IMG/VR virus record: IMGVR_UViG_3300039018_000128
Span: 1 to 36,661 of that record
Source of the DNA: a virus
Direction: 5' to 3' (one strand)
DNA: 36,661 nt
The notes under the pieces are model-generated. The model saw only the letters and a list, made by a program, of their open reading frames with translations. It was not told where the DNA came from and did not search any database. This document shows, piece by piece, positions 6,154 to 14,011 of the stretch. The position numbers and the translations under genes were made by a program. How positions within the stretch are numbered: position 1 is the stretch's first letter; every line of letters starts with the position of its first letter.

Positions 6154-7277
6154 ATCACAGTAACATCGTCGGCGGTAGCACCGCAAAGAGGGTAATCAAC
6201 TGCCCTGGCTCTGTGGCCCTAGTCGCCAAGATGCCGCCCAAGCCGTCCAGCAAGTACGCTGACGAAGGTACGCTCCTACACAACGTCATCGCAGAGATCG
6301 TGATGTCCGGCCAGAGTCCAGAGCATTACCTTGGCACCAAGTACGAAGACCAAGTGCTGACCCAAGAACTGATCGACAACAAGCTAAAGCCCGCGCTGGC
6401 CGCGCTGGACGAGATCGACCCCAAGCAGGAGATGGAAATTGAGGCCGAGACAAGCGTTAATTTCGGCGGCCTACTGCCTGGTGTGTTTGGTTCAACTGAT
6501 CTTATCGGTCGCATTGGCACTCGTGCTGTTGTGCTGGATTGGAAATTTGGCGATGGTGTCGCTGTTGAAGTCGAAGAGAATATGCAACTGATGTTCTACG
6601 CAGCAGCGGCCATGCGTACACCGCAAGCGCAGTGGGCCTTTGAGGGCGTGACAGAGATTGAGATGGTCATTGTGCAGCCGCCAGCAGTTAAGCGTTGGGT
6701 GACCACACCAGCGCGCATCGCGGAGTTTGAATTGCAGTTGGTGCAGGCCGTCAAGATGAGCGAGAAGAAGACCGCCCCGCTGCGCTCTGGCGACCACTGC
6801 CGCTGGTGCGCCGCCAAGCCGGTGTGCCCACAGATGACCGGCGCAGTCGAGCGGGCTTTGCAGACAACCATTGACAACCTTGACCCGCCGACCATTGCCA
6901 CATATCTCAAAAACGCTGATATGCTGGAGCAGTGGATCACTGATTTGCGGGCCTTGGCGCTCCAGTTGCTGGAGTCTGGGGCCAAGCTGCCTGATTACAA
7001 ACTGGTCGCCAAGCGGGCGATCCGTTCATGGACTGACGAGGACAAGGCCAAAGTCGCCCTGTTCGCGTTTGGTCTGACCGAATCTGAGGTGTTGGAGACT
7101 TCCGTGATCTCTCCGGCCAAAGCTGAGAAGGCGCTCAAAAAGCGCAAGCAGGCTTTGCCGGGTGATCTGGTGGTTGCCATCTCTTCAGGTAACACCTTGG
7201 CAAGCGCGGATGACCCGCGCCCCGAGGTGATGCTCTTGGGTAAGCAATTAACCGCTGCCCTTTCTAAACTTCAATAA
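6150..7277 (+). CDS. DUF2800 PD-(D/E)XK nuclease with Fe-S type cysteines (Cas4/RecB-like)
   Basis: 375 aa. Cys18 (NCPGS) and C217, C220, C226 (CRWCAAKPVCP) are placed as the four cluster ligands of Cas4/AddB-type nucleases. Between them lie His44 (EGTLLH), Asp117 (GSTDL), Asp130 and Lys132 (VLDWKFG) and Gln146/Tyr150 (MQLMFYA), the complete RecB-family active site. The C-terminal ~120 residues are helical and carry no known motif. DUF2800 proteins are found next to phage polA and ssDNA-binding genes and probably process DNA ends in recombination-linked replication. Coupled to the gene before by ATGA. Confidence 0.85.
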   Translation: MNHSNIVGGSTAKRVINCPGSVALVAKMPPKPSSKYADEGTLLHNVIAEIVMSGQSPEHYLGTKYEDQVLTQELIDNKLKPALAALDEIDPKQEMEIEAETSVNFGGLLPGVFGSTDLIGRIGTRAVVLDWKFGDGVAVEVEENMQLMFYAAAAMRTPQAQWAFEGVTEIEMVIVQPPAVKRWVTTPARIAEFELQLVQAVKMSEKKTAPLRSGDHCRWCAAKPVCPQMTGAVERALQTTIDNLDPPTIATYLKNADMLEQWITDLRALALQLLESGAKLPDYKLVAKRAIRSWTDEDKAKVALFAFGLTESEVLETSVISPAKAEKALKKRKQALPGDLVVAISSGNTLASADDPRPEVMLLGKQLTAALSKLQ

Positions 7278-7287
7278 AGGTACAGAA

Positions 7288-7920
7288 ATGTCCAATCTAG
7301 TAGCGTTCTCCCAAGCGGGCTTGCCCGCAGTTTCCACCCTCGCATCCTCCCTGCGGGCTATCCAATCCGATGTCGGCCCAGCCGGTACGGTCATCCTGAA
7401 AATGGACAAGACCGGCCACTGGGTGTTTGGTGCAGACCAAACCGAAATCGAAGAGGACAGCACCTGGGCGGTCAACCCTTTCAGTTTCGTCCACGGCTTT
7501 ATTGCTTGGGGCGATGGTGAAGTGTTGGGCGAGAAGATGGTGCCCGTGTCCCAGCCCCTGCCGGAGTTGGATGGTGCGCCCCCAGCAGCCAAGAAGGGCT
7601 GGGAGACTCAAGTGGGTATGAGTCTGAAATGTCTGTCTGGCGAAGACAAGGGCATGGAAGCCCGCTTTACAACCACTTCGGTGGGCGGTAAGCGCAGCGT
7701 CCAAACCTTGGCCGTGTCCTTGGCAGATCAGGTAGAGAAAGACCAATCCAAACCAGTGCCGGTCGTGCACCTCAAAAAGGAGCATTACCAGCACAAGTCG
7801 TATGGCCGGATTTTTACCCCGGTGTTTGAAGTTGTGGAGTGGCTGTCGTTGGAAGGTGAGCCCGAGCCTAAGAAGGCTGAGGAAGCTGCACCAAGTCGTC
7901 GTCGTCGCGTAGCGGCATAA
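7288..7920 (+). CDS. Hypothetical protein, possible ssDNA-binding protein
   Basis: 210 aa. No motif fixes the family. The sequence is rich in beta-strand residues and aromatic residues (GHWVFGADQ, STWAVNPFSFVHGFIAWGDG, SYGRIFTPVFEVVEWLS), as in OB-fold proteins, and ends in an acidic/basic tail (GEPEPKKAEEAAPSRRRR). Its place between the DUF2800 nuclease and DNA polymerase is where related phages keep DUF2815-type or other ssDNA-binding proteins, so that role is inferred from context only. The start has AAAGG upstream. Confidence 0.7.
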   Translation: MSNLVAFSQAGLPAVSTLASSLRAIQSDVGPAGTVILKMDKTGHWVFGADQTEIEEDSTWAVNPFSFVHGFIAWGDGEVLGEKMVPVSQPLPELDGAPPAAKKGWETQVGMSLKCLSGEDKGMEARFTTTSVGGKRSVQTLAVSLADQVEKDQSKPVPVVHLKKEHYQHKSYGRIFTPVFEVVEWLSLEGEPEPKKAEEAAPSRRRRVAA

Positions 7921-7923
7921 CGG

Positions 7924-7965
7924 CCTTTTCTGATGCCCATTGGTAACAGTGGGCATTGGAAAAGG
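7924..7965 (+). promoter_or_regulatory. 19-bp RNA hairpin covering the ribosome site of the HNH gene
   Basis: Bases 7924-7942 pair with 7947-7965 without a bulge (16 Watson-Crick and 3 G-U pairs) around the tetraloop GTAA (7943-7946), a GNRA loop. The 3' arm contains most of AAGGAG (7962-7967), the only Shine-Dalgarno for ATG 7976. No U-run follows, so it is not a standard terminator. The likely effect is to shut off translation of the endonuclease on long transcripts. Phage T4 homing endonucleases such as I-TevI are known to be controlled by this type of structure. Confidence 0.7.
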
Positions 7966-7975
7966 AGACGACGAT

Positions 7976-8359
7976 ATGGAAGTTTGGAAACTTGTGCCGG
8001 GGTACGACGGCAAATATGAAGTCAGCGACCAAGGACAAATTCGCTCATATAAGCGCCACCCTGAAGGCCGCATTTTGCGCCCAGGTCGTATGCCCAGTGG
8101 TCATTTGAGTGTGGCGCTAGGCCGTAAAAATAGCCAGTGCGTTCACAAGCTAGTGTTGTTGGCGTTTGTTGGCGCGGCTCCAGACAAGCATGAATGCTTG
8201 CACATGAACGGAAACCCCGCCGATAACCGGCTGTCTAATTTGCGGTGGGGCACGCGTAGTGAAAATATGAAAGACGCTTACGCGCATGGGGCTAGAGATC
8301 GCGAAAAGAATCGTGCAGCGTTGGATAAAGGCCGTGCTACTCGGTGGGGCCACGCATGA
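7976..8359 (+). CDS. HNH homing endonuclease with NUMOD4 domain
   Basis: 127 aa from ATG 7976 (AAGGAG upstream). Residues 1-27 are a NUMOD4 motif (EVWKLVPGYDGKYEVSDQGQ), and 56-92 an HNH_3 domain with His57 (VHKLVLLAFVG), His76 and Asn84/Asn88 (CLHMNGNPADNRLSNLRWG). Such enzymes cut a site in a relative lacking the insertion and spread by repair. It stands alone between intact neighbours, not in an intron, and its TGA overlaps the DNA polymerase ATG (8356-8359), so insertion kept or created translational coupling. The hairpin just upstream probably controls it. Confidence 0.9.
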   Translation: MEVWKLVPGYDGKYEVSDQGQIRSYKRHPEGRILRPGRMPSGHLSVALGRKNSQCVHKLVLLAFVGAAPDKHECLHMNGNPADNRLSNLRWGTRSENMKDAYAHGARDREKNRAALDKGRATRWGHA

Positions 8360-10248
8360 TTTTGTATTGCGATTTTGAAACGAGGTCACATTGCGACCTA
8401 AAAGTCGCGGGCGTTTACAACTACGCCCAGCACGGCACGACCGAGGTGCTGTGTATGTCTTACGCATTTGATGATGAAGACGTACAGACCTGGTTGCCCG
8501 ACCAGCCTTTCCCACAAGAGGTCGCAGACCACAAGGGTTTGATATACGCCCACAACGCCGCCTTTGAGCGCTTAATTTTTTGGTACGTCTTGCAGATCAA
8601 TTTTGACCTAACTCAGTTTTACTGCACCGCAGCGCAGGCCCGCGCCAATTGCGCGCCTGGCTCCCTTGAGGACGTTGGCCGCTTCGCTGGCGCGTCCATG
8701 AAGAAAGACCATCGTGGTGCCCAGCTAATCCGCAAGATGAGCGTGCCGCCTTACGAGGAATCGCCCGAGTTGACCGCCGAGATGGTGGCCTACTGTGAGC
8801 AGGACGTGCGGGCCATGCGCGCTATCAGCAAGGCCATGCGGCCACTGTCAGCCCAAGAGTTGCAAGACTACCACGTCAACGAGCGTATCAACGACCGTGG
8901 CGTGCTGGTCGATGTGCCCCTGTGCCATGCTGCGGTCAAGTACGCCAGCGCTGAGTTGGCCGAGATTCAAGAGATCGTGGCCGAAGTGACCGAGGGCGAG
9001 ATCACTAGCGTGCGCTCTCCCAAGATGCGCGATTGGGTCTATGCCCGCGTGGATGATGAGGCCCGCAAGCTGATGCAAAAAGACGGCAAGGTCAGCATTG
9101 ATAAGACCGTGCGGTTCAACTTACTCAACTGTGATGGAGTGCCACCCGATGTTCAAGAAGTCATCCAATGCGCCGACGACCTTTGGGCGTCCTCGGTTGC
9201 GAAGTTCAGCCGCCTTGCACAGTTATCAGATGAAGAAGATGGCCGAGTCCGAGGCGCTTTTGTGTTTGCAGGCGGCAGCGCTACTGGACGCGCTTCGTCT
9301 TATGGAGCCCAAGTCCATAACTTCACCCGCAAGTGCGCCCAAGCGCCTGAAGAAGTCCGCACAGCAATGGTCAGAGGCCACGCCATCGTCCCCAAATACG
9401 GCAAGCGAGTCACCGACGTCCTCAAAGGAATGCTCCGACCGGCCCTTGTACCTAGTAAGGGTAAACACTTAGTCGTTGCCGATTGGTCGGCCATCGAAGC
9501 TAGGGTAAACCCTTGGTTGTCCGGCAGGGGCGACGAGAAGCTGGCGATCTTTGCGTCTGGCGAAGACGTGTACAAGGTCAACGCCTCTGCGACGTTTGGC
9601 GTGAGTGTGAGCCAGGTCAACAAAGACCAGCGCCAAATTGGCAAGGTGCAGGAGTTAGCCTGCGGCTTTGCCGGTGGCGTCGGTGCCTTTGCAGCGATGG
9701 GCCGCGTGTACGGCGTGGCTTTGCCTGAGTCAGACGCACGGCGCATGGTTGATGCTTGGCGTAGGGCAAACCCTTGGTCTGTTCCCTACTGGCAAGACCT
9801 AGAATCAGCATACACCCGAGCGATGCGAAACAAAGGCAAAGAATTCAGCGCCGGACGGGTGACTTACTTGTTCGACGGCATGCACCTATGGTATGTGCTG
9901 CCCTCTGGACGCATCCTGTGCTACCCATACGCCCGATTGGAATCCGAAGGTGTGACTTACGCCAAAGCTGCTTGGAAACCCGCCGCTGATGCCAAGGAGT
10001 GGCCGCGCGCGCGCCTGTGGAAGGGCTTGGCCTGCGAGAACATCACCCAGGCCGTGGCTAACGACTTGCTGCGCCATTCGCTGCGCCAGCTTGATGACGT
10101 GGTGCTGCACGTCCACGATGAAATTGTGATCGAGACCGCAACGCCCGACCCCGAGGCGCTGCGCTTGGTCATGTGTACCCCGCCCGATTGGGCTAAGGGT
10201 TTACCCCTAGACGCTGAAGTCTCAATTATGGAGCGATACGGAAAATGA
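8356..10248 (+). CDS. polA-like: Family A DNA polymerase with 3'-5' exonuclease
   Basis: 630 aa. Exonuclease motif I YCDFETRS (Asp6, Glu8), exo II AHNAAFERL (about 66-72), exo III YCEQDVRA near 150. Polymerase motif A DWSAIEAR (Asp376), motif B QIGKVQELACGFAGG (about 428-442), motif C VHDE (586-589, Asp588). All catalytic acids are present, so both activities are expected. It lacks the 5'-3' nuclease domain of cellular Pol I, as is normal for phage replicases. It overlaps the HNH gene before and the primase/helicase after (ATGA-type, 10245). Main replicative polymerase of the phage. Confidence 0.95.
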   Translation: MILYCDFETRSHCDLKVAGVYNYAQHGTTEVLCMSYAFDDEDVQTWLPDQPFPQEVADHKGLIYAHNAAFERLIFWYVLQINFDLTQFYCTAAQARANCAPGSLEDVGRFAGASMKKDHRGAQLIRKMSVPPYEESPELTAEMVAYCEQDVRAMRAISKAMRPLSAQELQDYHVNERINDRGVLVDVPLCHAAVKYASAELAEIQEIVAEVTEGEITSVRSPKMRDWVYARVDDEARKLMQKDGKVSIDKTVRFNLLNCDGVPPDVQEVIQCADDLWASSVAKFSRLAQLSDEEDGRVRGAFVFAGGSATGRASSYGAQVHNFTRKCAQAPEEVRTAMVRGHAIVPKYGKRVTDVLKGMLRPALVPSKGKHLVVADWSAIEARVNPWLSGRGDEKLAIFASGEDVYKVNASATFGVSVSQVNKDQRQIGKVQELACGFAGGVGAFAAMGRVYGVALPESDARRMVDAWRRANPWSVPYWQDLESAYTRAMRNKGKEFSAGRVTYLFDGMHLWYVLPSGRILCYPYARLESEGVTYAKAAWKPAADAKEWPRARLWKGLACENITQAVANDLLRHSLRQLDDVVLHVHDEIVIETATPDPEALRLVMCTPPDWAKGLPLDAEVSIMERYGK

Positions 10249-12527
10249 ATTTCTTAACTTATCTCGAAAACATTGCCCCCGAGGGCGAGGTTATTTTGTT
10301 TGTACGGCAAAAGCCGATTTTGAAAGATGGCGAAGTGCAACACCATGCCGATGGCGCAATCAGATGCGCTTGGCCTGCGTTCCTGCCCAAGAAGTGGAAG
10401 CCCGACCAAGCGTGGTACTGCAACACCGGCTGCTTCATCATCGACCGATTCGACGAGGGCAAACCCGCAGCCAAGGCCGATGCCTGTGAGCGTGTGGCGT
10501 TCCTCGTGCTGGACGACGTGGGCACCAAGGCCAAGGTGCCGCCCATCAACCCGACTTGGATCATGGAGACCAGCCCCAATAATTTCCAGTACGGCTACAC
10601 CTTCGCGCTGGACGATCAGCCATTCAAGGGCGAGTTTAGCGCGGCCATTGTCGCCATTGCAGAAGCAGGCTACACCGACGGCGGGGCCATCAACCCCGTG
10701 CGTAACTTCAGACTGCCTGGTTCGATCAATCTCAAGCCTGGGCGTGACCGCTTTGAATCGCGTTTGGTCGAGTTTCACCCCGAACGTGAGTTTGACTTGG
10801 GGGCCATCTGCACCGCTTTGGGCGTGGTGCCCAACCCAGCCGATACCGCCACCGTGCGCCCGATCCGGCTCACCGACGACGGCGGCGATGACGTGCTGGC
10901 GTGGGCAGCAGCGCGTGGTGACTTGCTGGAAAAAGGCAACAGCAGCGGCTGGTGGGGCATCGTTTGCCCGAACAGTGCCGAGCATAGCGACGGCAACCCG
11001 ATGGGCCGCTATCACCCCGTCAACCGCGCCTACTGCTGCCTGCATGAGCATTGCGCCCATCTGGACAGCGCAGCCTACCTTGCGTGGGTGGAAGAGCAGG
11101 GTGGCCCCAAGCGTTCGCATGGCCTGCGTGATGAGTTGCTGGCCGCAGTGATGGAGAACACCTTGGCCAAGCTGACCCCGACAGTCGAGTACCCCGACGA
11201 CGCGGCGACAGTCATCGCCGAGGTGGAGCATCGCGAGTTGGGCCGTGTGGAGATGTCCGGCTGGTTCGAGCGCTTCGCGTACATACAGAACGACGATGCA
11301 TACTTTGACATGGAAGACCGGCGCGAAGTGATGCGTAAGACCTTCAACGCTCTGTTCCGGCATATCAACTGCAAGTCCCGCCACGGCAAGCACCCCAAGA
11401 TCGAGGCGTCCAATTCATTTGACGAGTACCGCCAAGACAAGGGAGCGCGCGCCTTGGTCGGTATCACCTACGCAGCAGGCGAGTCGGTGCTGGTCGCCCG
11501 TGAGGGGCTGGTCTACGGCAACCGCTGGCGCGATGCCCGCCCCGAGCCGGTGGCCGCAGACGTGTCCGCGTGGCTGCGCCATGTCGAGCGCATGGTGCCG
11601 ATTGAATTCGAGCGCGAGCATTTGCTTAACGCCTTGGCCCATAAAGTGCAGTTTCCCAGCCACAAGATCAACCATGCGATCCTGCTTGGCGGCAATCACG
11701 GGAGCGGCAAAGACACCCTGTTCGCCCCGTTCTTTTGGGCCATTGGCGGCAAGGCCAAGGCCAATTGCTCCCTGGTCAAGAATGAAGACCTTAATTCGCA
11801 GTGGGGCTATGCGCTTGAATGTGAAGTGATGGAGATAGCAGAACTGCGCCAAGCAGAGGCCAAAGACCGGCGCGCGCTAGAGAACACCCTTAAGCCCATC
11901 ATCGCAGCGCCGCCCGAGTTGCTGATGGTCAACCGCAAGGGCTTGCACCCCTACTATGCTTTGAACCGCGTGTTCGTGGTGGCGTTCTCCAATGAGCGCG
12001 TGGCGATCAGTCTGCCCAGCGAAGACCGGCGCTGGTTTGTCCTATGGTCAGAAGCAGGCAAGCTCCCCGAAGCAGAAGCGGTTAGCCTTTGGAATTGGTA
12101 CGAACACCGGGGCGGCTTTGCAGCAGTGGCCGCGTACCTACACTCGCGTGACGTGTCCGCGTGGAACCCTAACGCAGCGCCCCCGATGACAGAGGCCAAG
12201 GCCATCATGGTCGAGCATGGCATGAGCGGCGCGGAATCGTTCTTGGTCAACCTGATCAAGGCCCGCCAGCGTGCATTCTCTAGCGGCGTGGTTGGCGCGC
12301 CCTTTTACGCTATCTGCGATGAGTTGCAGCTATACGCGCCAGCAGGCATCAAGATCGTCCCCCCGGCACTTATGCACGCGCTGAAAGAAGCCGGATGGGT
12401 TGACATGGGTCGCTTGGCGTCCCGTGAGTACCAGACCAAGAAACACATCTTTTGCGCGCCTGAGTTAGCCAAAAGCAACAAGTCAGACTTGCGCAGGGCA
12501 ATAGAAAAAGCCCCCGAAGGGGCTTAG
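10245..12527 (+). CDS. Primase/SF3 helicase (prim-pol N-terminus, DUF5906-like helicase)
   Basis: 760 aa. The N-terminal ~200 residues look like an archaeo-eukaryotic primase-polymerase: FLVLDD (Asp90, Asp91) for metal binding, METSPNNFQYGYTF, and NFRLPGSINLKPG near 154-166. A zinc-binding stretch follows near 240-275 (CPNSAEH ... CCLHEHC). The C-terminal half is a superfamily 3 helicase: Walker A GGNHGSGKDT (Lys489), Walker B ECEVMEIAELRQAE, and a sensor VFVVAFSNE. The order primase, zinc motif, helicase suggests one protein primes and unwinds at the origin. The last codons lie within the terminator hairpin of the opposing operon. Confidence 0.85.
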   Translation: MNFLTYLENIAPEGEVILFVRQKPILKDGEVQHHADGAIRCAWPAFLPKKWKPDQAWYCNTGCFIIDRFDEGKPAAKADACERVAFLVLDDVGTKAKVPPINPTWIMETSPNNFQYGYTFALDDQPFKGEFSAAIVAIAEAGYTDGGAINPVRNFRLPGSINLKPGRDRFESRLVEFHPEREFDLGAICTALGVVPNPADTATVRPIRLTDDGGDDVLAWAAARGDLLEKGNSSGWWGIVCPNSAEHSDGNPMGRYHPVNRAYCCLHEHCAHLDSAAYLAWVEEQGGPKRSHGLRDELLAAVMENTLAKLTPTVEYPDDAATVIAEVEHRELGRVEMSGWFERFAYIQNDDAYFDMEDRREVMRKTFNALFRHINCKSRHGKHPKIEASNSFDEYRQDKGARALVGITYAAGESVLVAREGLVYGNRWRDARPEPVAADVSAWLRHVERMVPIEFEREHLLNALAHKVQFPSHKINHAILLGGNHGSGKDTLFAPFFWAIGGKAKANCSLVKNEDLNSQWGYALECEVMEIAELRQAEAKDRRALENTLKPIIAAPPELLMVNRKGLHPYYALNRVFVVAFSNERVAISLPSEDRRWFVLWSEAGKLPEAEAVSLWNWYEHRGGFAAVAAYLHSRDVSAWNPNAAPPMTEAKAIMVEHGMSGAESFLVNLIKARQRAFSSGVVGAPFYAICDELQLYAPAGIKIVPPALMHALKEAGWVDMGRLASREYQTKKHIFCAPELAKSNKSDLRRAIEKAPEGA
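12504..12525 (-). terminator. Rho-independent terminator of the leftward small-gene operon
   Basis: On the minus strand AAGCCCC-TTCG-GGGGCTT is followed by TTT(T)C, a perfect 7-bp stem with a UUCG loop and a U-run. It ends the operon 14209-12524 and sits inside the last codons of the primase/helicase gene on the other strand. On the plus strand no U-run follows, so it would act mainly leftward. Confidence 0.8.
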
Positions 12528-12586
12528 TCTAGATCGAACAGGATAGCCAGGATCGCGGCCGCAAGGGCCGCAGCAATTATGAGCAT
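12524..12586 (-). CDS. 20-aa hydrophobic membrane peptide (putative)
   Basis: From ATG 12586 the frame reads MLIIAAALAAAILAILFDLD and stops at TAA 12526-12524, directly in front of the terminator stem. It is almost wholly hydrophobic with an acidic C-terminus, a single short membrane helix. ATG overlaps the end of the upstream gene by 10 bases, matching the overlaps in the rest of the operon. There is no good Shine-Dalgarno, so it would depend on coupling. It is too short for coding statistics to help; it could be chance. Confidence 0.35.
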   Translation of the reverse strand: MLIIAAALAAAILAILFDLD

Positions 12587-12771
12587 TCGAGCGCGCGCAG
12601 GGCGTCCGCTCGAGTCTTTTCATTGTCATCGTCCAGCAGCGCGCGCAGCACGTCCTCTAGATGGTTTATCCGCAGGCGGCTGTCGTATAACTCCACGTTC
12701 GTCTCGTCGATCTGCGCGTGATAATAGCGGGTTGTTGCCGACAGTACGGCCAGCATATCGTTTTCAATCAT
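12577..12771 (-). CDS. Small acidic helical protein
   Basis: 64 aa from ATG 12771, with TTGGAG 8 bases upstream and an ATGA overlap with the previous stop. Two helices are likely (MLAVLSATTRYYHAQIDETN and RINHLEDVLRALLDDDNEKT), with a net acidic charge. No family was recognised. Confidence 0.65.
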   Translation of the reverse strand: MIENDMLAVLSATTRYYHAQIDETNVELYDSRLRINHLEDVLRALLDDDNEKTRADALRALECS

Positions 12772-12875
12772 AGGTACTCCAATAGGATAGCGGCCAGGGC
12801 CAGGCCAATGGTCACGGCCAGCAGCGCGCCAGCCCAAGGGCGCGCCACTGGTTCGGGTTTGTAATGTTGTCTCAT
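12768..12875 (-). CDS. 35-aa single-pass membrane protein
   Basis: From ATG 12875 the frame gives MRQHYKPEPVARP, then a continuous hydrophobic segment (WAGALLAVTIGLALAAILLE) and YL. A strong GGAGG lies 8 bases upstream, the ATG overlaps the previous stop (GCATGA) and its own stop overlaps the next ATG. The ribosome site, membrane segment and coupling make it likely to be real despite its size. Function unknown; small membrane peptides of this kind can act on host membrane proteins or on superinfection. Confidence 0.6.
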   Translation of the reverse strand: MRQHYKPEPVARPWAGALLAVTIGLALAAILLEYL

Positions 12876-13198
12876 GCTTCGACCTCCATAGAATCGACGC
12901 CCTGGGGCACGCTCACGCGGTCGCTGAGTCCCTCATAGAATCCGGCCAGGTTCGCGTCCCCATAAGGCGCAACGCCCGTCTTAAAATTGCGCCGGTTCGA
13001 ATTCAGCGTGTAGTACTGACTCACGTACTCCGCAGTGCTCATATCGGCGCCCATGGCCGGATACAGGCGCCCGATGCCGCCCTTGGGCCGCACCGGCTTG
13101 TGCTTGCCGGTGATCTTACCGGCCAAGGCTTGCACGGCCAGCACGCGATCCAGTGACGCCAGCGTGTACGTGGTGGTGTTAATTTTCAGGGTATGCAT
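12872..13198 (-). CDS. Hypothetical protein
   Basis: 108 aa from ATG 13198, preceded by TTGGAG. Begins MHTLKINTTTYTLASLDRVL and has a central basic stretch (GKITGKHKPVRPKGGIGRLY) followed by a Tyr/Asn-rich part (STAEYVSQYYTLNSNRRNF). No recognised domain or membrane segment. It overlaps the gene before by 20 bases and the 35-aa gene after by 4. It may be a small DNA-binding or host-takeover protein; there is no direct evidence for either. Confidence 0.7.
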   Translation of the reverse strand: MHTLKINTTTYTLASLDRVLAVQALAGKITGKHKPVRPKGGIGRLYPAMGADMSTAEYVSQYYTLNSNRRNFKTGVAPYGDANLAGFYEGLSDRVSVPQGVDSMEVEA

Positions 13199-13352
13199 TT
13201 TTTAGCTCCAATTTAATCGCTCGTTCAATGTTTCGTAGGTTGTACCCGTCGGCCAATTTATCGGCCAGCATGGCCGCGTCAATGGATTCGGGCGTGGGCA
13301 GTGGCGCCGGTGGCGCATATGGCCGCAGTATGGCCTCGAATAGGGGATGCAT
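13179..13352 (-). CDS. 57-aa helical hypothetical protein
   Basis: From ATG 13352 the frame reads MHPLFEAILRPYAPPAPLPT, then a helical part (SIDAAMLADKLADGYNLRNI; ERAIKLELKNAYPEN) and stops at 13179. The start is 3 bases past the stop of the 193-aa gene, and the end overlaps the next gene by 20 bases; the ribosome site of that gene lies inside this frame. A longer overlapping frame (13202-13537) is a shadow of the 193-aa gene. No function known. Confidence 0.6.
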   Translation of the reverse strand: MHPLFEAILRPYAPPAPLPTPESIDAAMLADKLADGYNLRNIERAIKLELKNAYPEN

Positions 13353-13355
13353 AAT

Positions 13356-13937
13356 TTACGCGTACGCTGTCCAGCTCGACGCGGCGTAAATAGGCGTCGA
13401 TTCGATAACCGCCACGGGCTTAATACGGTAAGCGCTTGCAAAGCTATAGATTCGCACGCTAGGTTCCCCGCCGTAATTCGTAACTTTTTTGCGCATCGCC
13501 GCACCCGTGAAATGGCCTTTGCTAGGTGTGCATTCACCCTGCATAAAAAAAGTTTCTTCAGATTGCTGGGCTATCGGGCGAATCTCTACCATCGCCCCGA
13601 GTACTTTAGTGCACTCAAAAAAATCTATGTTCGTTTGATCGTAGCCCCACGAACAGCGAAAAACATCACCTATTTTTACATCGTGCGGCGCATTTGCGCG
13701 CGCTTTCCTTAATGCTTTTTGTTCTTCAAAGTACATAAAGCCCGATAATGTCTCTTCAATTTTGACTTTTAACCGCGCTTCGTCTTTGAAACGAAAATGC
13801 CAATCGGGTTTGGTGCGCTTTCCGCCATAGGCTATTGCATACAATTTGCCGTTAAAAGTACCGCTGTAAACCTCAAAGCCATAACGTTCGTCTTTGGCTG
13901 TCAATGCGTAGTCTTTAGGGATATACCTATCGTTCAT
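13356..13937 (-). CDS. Hypothetical protein with SWGYDQTNIDFF motif
   Basis: 193 aa. The centre, about residues 88-112, contains GDVFRCSWGYDQTNIDFFEC, a segment I recall from many phage and mobile-element proteins of unknown function. The N-terminal part is basic and aromatic (KPDWHFRFKDEARLKVKIEE); the C-terminal part is beta-rich. No catalytic motif was recognised. It begins 3 bases upstream of the 57-aa gene and follows an intergenic hairpin (13979-14003), which may set its expression level. Confidence 0.75.
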   Translation of the reverse strand: MNDRYIPKDYALTAKDERYGFEVYSGTFNGKLYAIAYGGKRTKPDWHFRFKDEARLKVKIEETLSGFMYFEEQKALRKARANAPHDVKIGDVFRCSWGYDQTNIDFFECTKVLGAMVEIRPIAQQSEETFFMQGECTPSKGHFTGAAMRKKVTNYGGEPSVRIYSFASAYRIKPVAVIESTPIYAASSWTAYA

Positions 13938-13978
13938 AATTTACTCCAGTGTATTAAGGCTTGCGATAGTGCAAACCC

Positions 13979-14003
13979 GCAAGCCCTGGCGCGCAGGGCT
14001 TGC
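13979..14003 (-). promoter_or_regulatory. Intergenic 10-bp hairpin between two leftward genes
   Basis: GCAAGCCCTG (13979-13988) and CAGGGCTTGC (13994-14003) form a perfect 10-bp stem with a 5-base loop. Leftward, the stem is followed by GGGTTTGC, so it lacks a proper U-run. It lies 42 bases upstream of ATG 13937 and could be a leaky terminator, an mRNA processing site or an mRNA stability element. Confidence 0.5.
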
Positions 14004-14011
14004 AGGGTGCA

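Noticed and set aside
7297-8073. 258-aa minus-strand frame
   Set aside because: Antisense to the possible ssDNA-binding gene; His/Leu/Pro-rich shadow without recognisable features.
7921-8359. Group I intron carrying the HNH gene
   Set aside because: Both flanking genes are complete and no intron-like split of a conserved gene is seen; the endonuclease is free-standing.
10254-11393. 379-aa minus-strand frame
   Set aside because: Long only because of codon bias in the opposing primase/helicase gene; composition is not protein-like and no start signals are seen.
13202-13537. 111-aa minus-strand frame
   Set aside because: It lies out of frame inside the 193-aa gene and the 57-aa gene; the 57-aa frame has better context and composition.
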